A DNA stretch of 64,000 nucleotides from Alnus glutinosa (lineage: Eukaryota > Streptophyta > Magnoliopsida > Fagales > Betulaceae), in assembly GCF_958979055.1 (NCBI RefSeq), contig NC_084891.1, forward strand, positions 1,255,001-1,319,000, read 5' to 3'. A program made the position numbers and the translations under genes. This document shows, piece after piece, positions 37,151-47,537 of this stretch. Numbering within the stretch: the stretch's first letter is position 1; the number at the start of each line of letters is the position of its first letter. Below the pieces are notes generated by a model. The model saw only the letters and a list, made by a program, of their open reading frames with translations. It searched no databases and had not been told where the DNA came from.

Positions 37151-37406
37151 TATAAACCCTGAATATAGGTCAGTCCTATGATGACGTGGGCACAGCAGCA
37201 CTATGTATTGACCAGGTTGTAAACTTTGTTTTTTTAGAACAAACACAACCATCATCACAAATTAAGTAAAATACAAAAAATTGCTGCACTTCTTCAGCGT
37301 CTGCATGTGTTTCTGATAAATTCCTCAGAAAGATGGATAAAAGAGCTGCAAAACCCTAATTTCTATTCCCAATTCCATCTACTGACAATTTTCCCTCACC
37401 GTTAAA

Positions 37407-37439
<33 letters not shown>

Positions 37440-38220
37440 CAAACCTATATGTTAGTGTGCTATATTTCGGAAGGTTAGCATTTTGTCAAATATAGATTTT
37501 GGGATTGGGACATACAATGTTGGTTTAGTATGTATTACTCTGTACTGGACGTTTCTATCTTTTGCTTTTCACCAAGAAAAAGTAAATCTGATTTGTTAGA
37601 CTAGTCAATGGTTTAGAATTCATATTGTGCTAATTTTATTTTTTTTTTCCTCTTCTTTTTCTTTTAATTTTAAAGTATGAAGCTGATGCGGCTTTGATTA
37701 TATGTAGCTAATTTAGGTTTTCTGTCCAAAAATGAAAAAGATTATGATTATTATTTTGTTTCTCTGTTTGCTATTTTGATGGATTGGAGTTCCATGTACG
37801 TGGTGAGATTAATCATACAGTTTTGCTTTGATCTTTATGTAGGTTTTTTATTATTTTGAACGATTTTTGGGAACCATAATGTTTGACATGTTGGGTTGTC
37901 TTTGGAAGGAATAATTAAGGTCTTACACAGTTTCTCGTTGCCATATTAGCATGCATTCCAAATTTTGTGGCATAGCACTCTTAGCGTCAATAGGTGTCAG
38001 TGGAACTCTTTAGTGTCAGTAGGTTACTAGCATATATAGAGCAGAGATGTCCGATGATGGATTGCCAAATATTTTCCTATTTTGGAACAAGAAAAAATAA
38101 TATCCATACTTTTCAAGTTTTAAAGTAATAATCTCCTAATTGTTCTTGCAACAATGAACTTCTATCGCAAGACTCTGAATATGTAGGTTCTTGCATCTCC
38201 TGTTGACTTGCTTTCATCTC
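37151..38220. other. spacer between the inverted arms
   Basis: It has a TA microsatellite (about 37412-37438) and AT-rich sequence with no recognisable gene. Part of 37151-37210 continues the similarity to the segmental duplication. Confidence 0.5.
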
Positions 38221-38440
38221 TCTCTCTCTCTCGGTGCCGTTGCTCGCCCCACCTCGACGCTGCTGCTCACCCATCCTCTGGGTATTTTTCTTCAGGTCTA
38301 AAATGCTTGTCATTACTTAGGTTTTGGTCTCTCTCTCTCTCATCCTCGACGCAGTTGCTCGCCCCACCTCGACCCTGCCGCTCACTCCTCCTCTAGGTAT
38401 TTTTCTCTAGGTCCAAAATCCTTTTCATTACTTAGGTTTT
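38221..38440. repeat. tandem duplication, two units of about 113 bp
   Basis: Each unit contains a CT run, then GTTGCTCGCCCCACCTCGAC, TGC-GCTCAC, GGTATTTTTCT and TTACTTAGGTTTTGGT. The two units follow each other directly with minor substitutions. Confidence 0.88.
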
Positions 38441-38825
38441 GGTATCTAATTAAGTAACTTGTAAAATTGGGCTTGCGAACGCTTCGATTAATTGTGTGGA
38501 AATTTTATGGTACTGAGAGAGGGCAGGTAGTTGGTGTTGTTACTGTGGCGTATATTTTGTGCAATTCATGGGCAGAACTATAAATATATGCTCATGTGGT
38601 GTGTATTTAGGAATAATATGTATTTTTTTTAGCTCAAAATGTATTTTCTTGTGTTTAAAGTGTTGTCTAAATATGCTGAAAGAAAGCCTTTTCCTACTTC
38701 TTCCCTCTTCTTGATTAAAAAAAAAAAAAAAAAAGTGAAGCCTTAGGACCACTGGATCGCATTTTTCCTTAGAGATTATAACACATCTTCATATTTCCAC
38801 TAAGAAACGAGAAATAAAAGTGAAC

Positions 38826-38913
38826 ATAGTCCATTCTTTGTGTTCAACAATGAACAACCCCAAGAACTTTCTCTCTCTCTCTCTGTGTTCAACAATGAAC
38901 AACCCTAAGAACT

Positions 38914-38951
<38 letters not shown>

Positions 38952-39000
38952 TCAACAATGAACAACCCTAAGAACTTATTCTCTCTCTCTCTCTCGCTAA
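38826..39000. repeat. three-unit tandem repeat in the 3' flank of copy 3
   Basis: The unit TGTTCAACAATGAACAACCC, then AAGAACTT and a CT microsatellite, is repeated three times with different CT lengths. The unit TTCAACAATGAA is itself a near-palindrome. It starts at the inner end of the inverted arm, 20-190 bp past the copy 3 stop codon. Confidence 0.92.
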
Positions 39001-39016
39001 TTTTCTTCAAACTCGA

Positions 39017-39262
39017 TCATCCAAACGCAGCAGTTGCGGGCATAGGGGGATTAACAAGAAAAATATCAAGAAGTTGATCGATGGTTGTGTATTCATGATC
39101 CGGATATAGCCTTGAAGCCTCCATGTCATCTTCCCTCAGTTCAAATACTGTCTGGCCTTTAATAAATACGCTGTGAAGGATAGACACTGGTATGTCCTTT
39201 GGAGGTGGTAGGGCTGCGCGCAACAACATTCACAAATTAATTAAGTGGTTGAATATTGATCA

Positions 39263-39311
<49 letters not shown>

Positions 39312-41596
39312 AAACGCATACAAGAGCTAGTTGTACAGTACGTAGATCAATCGTAGAAAGCGCTTTGATTTGACTTACAGCGTTTGGAAATGCACGTATG
39401 TTTTTAAACAAAATTACAGAAAGTGTCCTCTTTAAAGTGCATTTGAAAACAATGTCGGTTTGAAATCATTTTTTTTTTCTACGTCTTTCAACAGTACGTA
39501 AAGTATTTTTAATAAGATTTTAAAGGTAGAATCACAATTTTATCAATAGTTTTTTTTTTAATTATTATTATTATTTGCGTTTTAAAATTTTTAAACCAAG
39601 CGAACACTTATGTTTCGTTTGTTTCGACGTAAAATGGTTTCCGTTGTAAAATAATTTCAGGTAAGTTATTTTTCAGGAAAATATTTTTTATTGAATGAAT
39701 TTTTCAGTGTTTTGCGCATACGAAAAATCACAAATATTTTTTATATTTTCATTCAATCATATTAACTTATAAAAATCAATTTTTATTCACAACATATAAA
39801 TATTAATGTAAAATAATATAAAAATCACTGGTGACGAGATTCTGTCATTGACCAGCAGGATTCCGGCCACTTTCACCGAATTTCGACTACTGTTGCCAAA
39901 ATCTGGATAGTTTTGTCGGAATTTGGGTTGGCCAGATTCCGACAAAAGTGGCCGGAATCTAGCACAGACGGCCGAAAGCCTACCATTCTGGCTAGATCCC
40001 GGCCAACCGGGCGGGATCCGACTGGAATTTGGCCATTTTTGCCGGAAGCCGATTGTTCTAGCCAAATCCCGACCAGCCGGCAGGAATCTAGTCGGAGTCC
40101 GGCTGTTCTAGCTAGTTCTGGGCAGCCGGCCGGAATCCAACCATTTTGGTCGTTGGAATCCGGCAAAGGTGTCTGGACGTTGTCGGATTTCGACACCGGC
40201 CAGATTTCGGTAGTGGTCAACTGCTTGAACGTGAAGGTCAACGGTATCGTTTAAAAGAGCGTCGAATGCATCTGCAATCTAAGATAAATCATTTTCTAAA
40301 ATTTACTAAGCATTTTTTGTTAAACGGAAATTATTTTTCAATTGACTATTATTTTTGTCCCTACCAAACATCGAAAAATATTGAAATCATTTTGCAAAAA
40401 CCATTCCAAAAACCGTTTTACGCCAAAACAAATGGAGCATTAATTAAAATATTTGTGTCAATAAACTTGTTGATAAGAAACTCTTGTTAACCGTAGAATA
40501 TTCTTACTCTCAGAAAGCTTCACTATTTCTTCCTCCGAGATATAAACCTTATTGAAACTTCGACCGGTCTTCTTCTCCCAAAGCGATATCAGCTCCAGTT
40601 GTGACAAGATGTTTTTTGGGGGTCGATAAATGACAACACGGTTGCATGTTCTTGGGTCATTTGCCACTTTGATTGTGTACGTAGCGATATCCTCTTCATA
40701 ATTTAGCACCGCTAATTAACATAACAACAGAAATTGCAAAAAAAATTATATTAGTTCTCATAAATAAGGACGTTAATATTGTTTGAAGAAATAGTGAAAG
40801 ATAGCTATGGCATGATACCCTTTGCTTCACCACTTCCATAGACGACAATATTGTCGTCTCCTTTCTCATGTGGATGAAGCAAGTAATTAACAAAGTATGA
40901 AGCACAGCAATTTGCAGACACGAAAGTGTAAGGAATCCCAGCTGCTTCAACGACCCTCCTGATCTTTCTCTTTTTATCTAGGAATGCTTCGAAAGGGGGT
41001 AGAGGAGTTATCCTGTCCTCTTCAGACCCATATTCTGATGGAAGGAACCTCTGGGAAGCCATTGATCAACAAAATGTTTAAGATTATCAGAAAATACTCT
41101 GGGTTCCATGGAAATAGACTAACAGAGAATTAATTTTCATTTTTGGACAGTAGATATAGCTAGGTAGAGTGGGGTATATTACCTTGATATTACCAGCAAC
41201 TTTGATGGCATCTATGATTTTGAGTTGGTCAAGAACTTGAGGGTATGCCAGTGCAGAGATAACTATGTCCACCTCTCGAAGTGCCGACACAATCTTCTCA
41301 TGCTCCTCCAGTTCTCCCTGCAGCAGTAGTCTCAAATCAACACACACATACATATACATATATGTATATATATAGACTATAGAGAGAGAGAGAGAGAGAG
41401 AGAGAACCAGGACAAAGGTAGTGCCCATGGAGTGCAACTCCTTGTGGAGCTCCAGTTTGGATGGAGTGGTTTGTGGGGTGAGAGGACGAGCATAGACATA
41501 AGTTGGATGACCCAACAAGCAGCTTGCCCTGGCCAGGTGGTTCCCTATGTACCCAGTTCCCCCAAATATCAGGATCTTGCTCTTCTCATTCTCCAT
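39017..41596 (-). CDS. eugenol/isoeugenol synthase-like NADPH reductase, copy 3
   Basis: Exons in transcript order are 41596-41408, 41317-41183, 41050-40819, 40711-40508 and 39213-39017, giving 318 residues. Phases match copies 1 and 2. Exon 3 is one codon longer, reading [15 protein letters not shown] (an added Asn). It also has [13 protein letters not shown] where the other copies have [20 protein letters not shown] as in copy 1, and a terminal Gly instead of Glu. NADPH motif GGTGYIG and DKKRK are intact, and there is no premature stop. Intron 4 is 1294 bp, holding an 829-bp GC-rich element (39611-40439) and a 40-A tract (39266-39308). The gene is tail-to-tail with copy 2. Function is expected to match the other copies; substrate preference may differ. 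Confidence 0.9.
39611..40439. mobile_element. GC-rich Harbinger-like non-autonomous element in copy 3 intron 4
   Basis: The left end TGTTTCGTTTGTTTCGACGT and the reverse complement of the right end, TGCTCCATTTGTTTTGGCGT, are terminal inverted repeats continuing into AAAAYGGTTT. TTA flanks both sides (39608-39610 and 40440-40442). The inside (about 39840-40200) is a GC-rich array of irregular units based on GGCCGGAATCC/CCGGAATCTGG, unlike the AT-rich surroundings. A second copy lies at 41989-42782 in opposite orientation. No transposase is encoded; the frames there are products of the repeats. Confidence 0.82.
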
Positions 41597-41988
41597 TAAT
41601 GCTTCCCCTCGATCTCCTTTTCTCTATATATATCTTCCTTTTATTGGCGCTCGCTAGCTAGATCTCCTCTCCCTCCACATTACCTTACTCTGTGTTGTTT
41701 TTATAGTGCATGTATGATGTACCACCTACTCCGAGTGCAGCTAGGCCGGGCAGGTAGTACTGTTTCCTTTATAAATCATTGAAGTGGCAAAATTAAATTC
41801 TGTTTCAGTAACTATAATACAAGCTTTAACGTAACAAACAAACGTTTCAATTTACACAACACTTGTCACTAATATAATTATTAAAATATAAATTGTCGTG
41901 AGATCTTCTAAGTAATAATTATTTTCATAAAATATAAATTATTATTTAAATTTGTAAAGAAGATTGTACAAAAAATCTAAAACATTTA

Positions 41989-42782
41989 TGATCCATTTGT
42001 TTCGATGTAAAATAATTTCGGTATTTTTCGGTGTTTGGTAGGGGCGAAAATAACAGTCAACCGGAAAATGATTTCTGTTTGACCAAAAATGCTTAGTAAA
42101 TTTCGGAAAATGATTTATGCTTTTTAAAAGCGTAAATCGTTTTCCGAAGACGCCAGACGCGGTCGATCTATTTTAAACGACACAGTCGACCTTCACGTTC
42201 AAGCAGCCGACCACCATCGAAATATTGCCGGTATCGGAATCTGACAACATCTGGTTAATGTCGCAGGAATTTGTCGCCGGAATCCGGTCAGCCCAAATTC
42301 CGGCGACCAATCTGACCGGAATCTGGCCAGTCCAGCCGGATTCTGGCCATCTGACCGGATCTAGCCTGAAAGGCCGGTTTCCGGCCATTTGGCCAGAACG
42401 GCCGACTGGCAGGACAGATCCGGCCAGATGGCCGGAATCCGGCTATCCCAGATTCCGACGAAACTGTCCGGATTCCGGCCTTTATCTCGAATTCTGACTA
42501 TATTAGCCAGAATCAAGTAAAAATGGTCAGAATCTTGTCGGTCAGTGACCGAATCTCGTCATCGATAATTTTTATATTATTTTATATTAATATTTATATG
42601 TTTTGAATAAAAATTCATTTTTATAGGTTAATATGATTGAATGAAAATATAAAAAATATTTGTGATTTTTTGTACGCGCCAAACACCCAAAAATGCTTTC
42701 GGCGAAAAATATTTTTCAGAAAAACGACTTCCCTGAAACTATTTTACGAAGGAAACCATTTTACGTCGAAACAAACGGAGCA
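41989..42782. mobile_element. second GC-rich Harbinger-like element, upstream of copy 3
   Basis: The left end TGATCCATTTGTTTCGATGT and the reverse complement of the right end, TGCTCCGTTTGTTTCGACGT, match those of the element at 39611. TTA flanks both sides (41986-41988 and 42783-42785). The inside has the same GGCCGGAATCC-type array (about 42215-42510), plus a shared unique block (GACCTTCACGTTCAAGCAG, reversed in the other copy). It lies about 390 bp upstream of the copy 3 ATG. Confidence 0.82.
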
Positions 42783-43495
42783 TTAATGGAGAACGTTTTA
42801 CATATTTGTCCATATAATTGGGTTTGATAAAGTAAATAATTGATGATATTTGGATCAATCCGATTCAATTGACGAACGAATTAATTAATGATCGAGAATG
42901 GAATGGAAAATAAAAAGAGAATGATACATACATTTATGATATAAATAAGTACATTATCACAAAGCACAATAGAATGAGTCCCATTTTGGGCCGACAATTT
43001 CAAAATAGTACCGAATACATGTCAGTTCGTCCACGTTATAAACGTTTGTCTTTAACTGGACAAACCATACGTAACAGTCATCATTTTACTTACGTACCCT
43101 TAAACCGGCCTCTTTTCATATATCTTTTACAATTTTCTTACGTACTGAATCGAAAACTGTTGTTACATCAAATCTTCAGCAATAAATTGAGAATCAAGAG
43201 GATATATAGTCAATAAATAATGTAACAATTAAATACTCCCAACAGCAAAATTGTGTACGTAAATCGTGTAAACAACAAAAGCAAGTTAAGATAAGATACT
43301 CATAATTTAAATATCACTTTAATCATTCAAATACTTTCTAATAAATTGTTCCATAAAATACAAACGGCAGATCCGTCTATGGGTGTTCGTGTAAGCCAAA
43401 GCAAGACTTTTGTGTTTGTTTGTTTATTTATGGAATTTGATTATAGGCCTAAAAAAAAAAATCCTATGTCAATCAATAGATAGTTACGTAATGGG

Positions 43496-43622
43496 AATGA
43501 CTTGTGCACTATTAGTGTACAATTTGTACACTACCTCAAGATACATTGGGTAGAACCTACACATTTAGTCTCACTCCAATGTATCTTGGGGTAGTGCACA
43601 AATTGTACACTAGTTGTTATTC
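43496..43622. repeat. foldback MITE, about 127 bp
   Basis: The left arm TTAGTGTACAATTTGTACAC, then TACCTCAAGATACATTGG, pairs with the right arm CCAATGTATCTTGGGGTA, then GTGCACAAATTGTACACTA. The loop is about 25 bp. It interrupts a sequence that is otherwise a third copy of the segmental duplication (compare 36560-36600 and 44785-44825). Confidence 0.72.
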
Positions 43623-44285
43623 TAACATTTCCCGTTACGAGTAAAAAAATAAAAACAAACATTTCTCTTTATTTTATATTCTATAACATTCACATGCATA
43701 ATAAATCTCATGCAAGTCTCACATGCATACATAATAAAATACAAGTTCTTTCGCTTGGTGCCAGGCAAGAAAACCAAAAGAAATATGATTAATATATAGG
43801 ACGCTCTATGTATAGACCACGTTATAAATACTGAATATATATATATATATATATATATATAGAGCCAATCATTAGTTCCCAACCGTGGGGCGAATGGAAT
43901 CCTATATATATATATATATATAGTGGCGGAGCCAGACTTTTAGCTGAGGGGGGTCAATAAATTTTTTTTTTTATTTTTTCATTTTGATAAATAGAGAAAA
44001 AAATTAAAGTTAATAAAAAATAAATTAAAAAATTAAAAAAATATAACTAAGACAATAAATAAATAATTCAATAAAATTTAATTATCGCTTAAAATATATA
44101 AATGTAACTTACAATTTATTTTGTCACACCTAGTGTTTATTTATTCAGTTGTCATCGACGAGTCTTCCTACTTTGAAATCGCTATATAATTTTTTTCTTT
44201 CTTTTTTATTATTATTATTATTATACTTTATTTTTATTTCTAAGTTATAGATGCTGCATGTATATATATTAATTTCCCCTCTCAT

Positions 44286-45120
44286 GTGAACCTATTAAGT
44301 GACACAGGAATTTGGGAACTATTTTCCTCCACAATTCTCTCATCGTTTACCTCTGCAATGGGCTGAGGCTGACCTCCAAATTTAGGGACCACGTTATCGA
44401 CATTGGTATTTTAGGACAAAATACAACCACGTGAAAGATGCTAAATAAGCTAGTCCCATTATATTTCTCATTCATGCAGGACCCAAGCGTCAGTTATAGT
44501 CCCATTTCGATCTCATTCAAGCAAGGACCCAAGCTAAGCCCACTGTGATCGATGCTAATTAATATGGAAGCACAGCCATCTGATAGACAGTACACTGAAA
44601 AGAGCCTCATTATTTCTCCACCTCTGGTCGAGCAGGGGGTCACTGTCCCACTGCCCAGACCTCTTCTGATATCTACGTACTCTTCTTTTTCTTTTTCTTT
44701 TTTCTTTTCAATTATCTTGAAATTCAATTGGGCCCTCTCTCACATATTTTTCCTGTAATTTTCTTGATTTATAAGGCTAGAAAAAAAGGAATCCCATGTC
44801 AATCAGTAGATGGTTACTTAATTAGGTATTTCTGTGCAACAATAGATTTATTTCAGCTTTCAATATTCAATTAATACATTTATTTACATCCTCAATAGTC
44901 AATAGATGCTTCATTTACATTGTATAATTCCCACCTGTATAATAAATCCTATTTTATTCAAGAACTATTATGCTACAATCAATTCTTTCAACTTCCAACA
45001 TTCTGTTAATTCATTTATATTATATAATTCCCACGTGCATATATAATAAATCCCATGTAAGTCTCACATAAATAATAAAATACAAATTCTTCAGCTTGGT
45101 GTTGACCACGTTTAACGCTG
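44286..45120 (+). repeat. segmental direct duplication, unit 2
   Basis: This is the second copy of 36110-37150 in the same orientation, shorter because it lacks the TA microsatellite, the local repeat and the SINE of unit 1. It provides an empty-site comparison for those insertions. No gene is present. Confidence 0.88.
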
Positions 45121-45238
45121 AATATTTCTTTTATTGTGTGGTTTATAAATTTTCAATCAGTGCAAAAAGGCTTACAAAAAACAAGTGATCGGACAACTTA
45201 TCGAACCTTTGTGGGTGGTCTCACTACTCTCGATGGTC

Positions 45239-45300
45239 AAATCTAATGGTCGGTGCCACCTCTTGCATGATGGTTAAGAGTGGCACCGACTACCAGATTT
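45239..45300. repeat. short near-perfect hairpin
   Basis: AAATCTAATGGTCGGTGCCA, then CCTCTT, pairs with AAGAG, then TGGCACCGACTACCAGATTT, around a loop of about 11 bp. It could be the centre of a decayed foldback element, or a small-RNA-producing hairpin. Confidence 0.65.
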
Positions 45301-46277
45301 GGTGATCTTGTAGAGGCAAATAAAGACCTATACGTAAAACGCAAGTAAGGGCAACATTACTCTTTTACTATATAAGAAAATTGTTTGACCCATGCCTCTA
45401 ATTTTATTTATTTGATTTCTTTATGCTCAGAGGTATTGAATATTCATAACTAACTTTAACCAATACATGACACTATTTGGTTTTAACCAATACCATTTTT
45501 TTAGCCTTTTTATAAGTATCTCCATCACGCATGTAGAAATGGAGAATAAGGATATGAGTCTATGTACATTAACAAGCAAATTTACATCTTCACCAATGCT
45601 TATAAAAAAGCCAAATAAATACTCTAACATGGTAAGTTTGATATGGTACTTTTAACATTAATCAAATAAATACTCTAAAACACTAAACCCCCAAAATTTT
45701 CTAACTATAATCGAGAGAGATGTTTTTCTTTTAAGCATGCATTATTAGTCAGATTATTCTCATGTAAGAATACCCACATGAAACCATGCTAAAAAATGGG
45801 ACATGCCCGTAACTTTACTGTCTGAATTGTTAGCAATTCGAGCAACAAATGTGAGAGAGCTAATATAAAGCCCACCTGCACAAGCAAATCACCCACTTGC
45901 TTGAAAGATAAGCCCCATAGGAACTTTCTAAGCAATTCAAACAGCAAATTGTTGGGAATCCAGATCCTGAAACAAGTAAAAATAAATAAATCCTGTCGTG
46001 GCACAATCCATACAAGTTAGTACTATAACTCCCTGTCAATGAAGAAGATAATATGGGGAGGAAAAAGAAAAGGGACCAGAATTACGCAGAAAAAGGAACA
46101 ATTGCGCATAAGAAAGATACTATATATAATATATACAGCAAGTTAACCACAATAGATTGATACTGTGCATGAATAATATAGAGAGAACGTTGAGAAGAGG
46201 GGTAAGGTATATCTTATAGTGATTATATGGAATACATGGCATCACTTTGCTAATTTTGTACCAAACGAAGGAACGGA
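45301..46277. other. 3' side of the F-box gene, no further gene seen
   Basis: AT-rich sequence. The last few hundred bases before 46278 may be the F-box 3' UTR (minus strand). A minus-strand frame at 45789-46004 has no recognisable domain. Confidence 0.45.
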
Positions 46278-47537
46278 TCAATCACACACATCCTGGCAAC
46301 TCTCCCTGCTGGACCAAGAAACAAGGCTATTGACATGAGGTAGAAGTGAACTTGACAATGGCACAAAACCCTTTTCCATCTCAACTTTTCTCATCACTTG
46401 GAGCTGGAAGTCATATGCATAAAATGATCCGTCTTCGTCCCTCTTGAAAATCATATCTCCTTTAATTCTTAAACTCAAAAGTGGAACCATATCCATTATA
46501 CAACCCATTGTGATACTATGCTGCTTTGTCCAAGATTCACCCAACCCTTTCAAGATCCAAATGTCTATTTGGTTAGCTTCTTCATGAGTGACAAAACTTA
46601 AGAAATCACCCGTCTCGACAATCCGATCATGAGTTCTACTACTTTTTGGGAGTGGTATTGTATGAAACTTTTCCTTTTCCACATCCATGGACACTATGAA
46701 ATCACTACGATCAATATGAGGAACCCAGTGCAAAGCTCCAATTGCTGAAACAGGCATGTAACCAAACCAACTAAAGAGTCCAAAAGAAGGTCCATTTACC
46801 TCTCTCCATAATCTTGTACCAAGAATTAAGATCTCACAACTGAGAAACCCCAACTCATCTCGAAACAGGTGCACCACTTTATAGCCATCAGTAACATTGC
46901 TTGATGCAAAGCCATAAGATTCATTGTGAGGAGGATATAAAGTACCCAGAGGAAGTGCAATCAACTTCCTAGTCACAGGATTCATTACTATTAGTCCTCC
47001 TTTCTTCAGTTTGTTATCAAGCAAGATTAGACCATTGCAAGTAGCCCTGATATTCCCCAAGCAACTTGCATTATATTCTACCACTTTGCTCCTTCCACCA
47101 TCAATTTCCAAGTATTGGATATAAGACTTCAAAGTGGGGTCCATGGTTGGCAGCCCAAAAACAGGGACGCATTCTGTCTGAAGAAATTTTGCTTCAATTG
47201 AAATGGTATTTGGTTTCTCTGGCAGGATTGATGCCGAAGGAAAAGCATACAAACTTCCTCTTTTCTTTGATAATAGAAAGATCAAAACAGATTCAGATCG
47301 ACGTAGATGGGCATCAACAAATACGTGGCTATTAATTATTGAATACCATGGCTTACAAACGAACCTTGACCTTTGAACAGAGTCAAGAGGAAGTCGAATG
47401 AGAATGTTTGAGATGCAATCTTTAGGAAGATAGGGGACTAGAGCCTCTTTTTTCTTCTTTTTCTCTTCCATCGATGATGCTCTCTCCTCCACTAATCTTA
47501 ATAAGCTTGCAATCTTGTTGCCCATTGGTTTGGCCAT
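46278..47537 (-). CDS. F-box protein with FBA-type C-terminal domain
   Basis: A single 419-codon exon. The F-box is YLPKDCISNILIRLPLDSVQ, then RSRFVCKPWYSIINSHVFVD (about 38-77), the part that binds SKP1 in SCF ubiquitin ligases. The rest follows the FBA-type pattern: CNGLILLDNKLKKGGLIVMN (about 166-185) with PVTRKLIALP, and later GALHWVPHI and a repeated beta-strand pattern. This substrate-recognition part is about 300 residues. The N-terminus before the F-box is Lys/Glu-rich (MEEKKKKKEAL), and the second Met at position 22 is an alternative start. Length fits the plant F-box family represented by Arabidopsis At3g07870. The target protein cannot be predicted. Confidence 0.9.
   Translation of the reverse strand: MAKPMGNKIASLLRLVEERASSMEEKKKKKEALVPYLPKDCISNILIRLPLDSVQRSRFVCKPWYSIINSHVFVDAHLRRSESVLIFLLSKKRGSLYAFPSASILPEKPNTISIEAKFLQTECVPVFGLPTMDPTLKSYIQYLEIDGGRSKVVEYNASCLGNIRATCNGLILLDNKLKKGGLIVMNPVTRKLIALPLGTLYPPHNESYGFASSNVTDGYKVVHLFRDELGFLSCEILILGTRLWREVNGPSFGLFSWFGYMPVSAIGALHWVPHIDRSDFIVSMDVEKEKFHTIPLPKSSRTHDRIVETGDFLSFVTHEEANQIDIWILKGLGESWTKQHSITMGCIMDMVPLLSLRIKGDMIFKRDEDGSFYAYDFQLQVMRKVEMEKGFVPLSSSLLPHVNSLVSWSSRESCQDVCD

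Larger units (their letters stand above)
31463..43433. repeat. imperfect inverted duplication carrying reductase copies 2 and 3
   Basis: Left arm about 31463-35940, right arm about 38790-43433, spacer about 2.85 kb. Outer match: GTCTTGATTTGGCTTA near 31482 against the reverse of TAAGCCAAAGCAAGAC near 43394. Middle matches: AACTGACAT and TTTGTAACGTGGACGAA near 31760 against the reversed copy near 43030, and TTTATAAAGG upstream of both ATGs. Inner match: AAAGAATGGAGTACTATGTT near 35890 against the reversed copy near 38825. The arms differ through insertions: a putative LTR and a foldback in the left, and two GC-rich Harbinger-type elements in the right. Confidence 0.88.

Noticed and set aside
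38826..39000. Repeat array with spacers resembling CRISPR
   Set aside because: Only three units with microsatellite CT tracts as spacers; a simple tandem duplication in a plant.
39787..40254. Several overlapping frames of over 90 codons on both strands at 39.8-40.25 kb
   Set aside because: They come from the GC-rich GGCCGGAATCC-type array of a transposable element; compositions are repetitive and match no domain.
43924..43960. Possible element end TAGTGGCGGAGCCAGACTTT
   Set aside because: It resembles a common plant repeat terminus, but no matching second end or target duplication was found.
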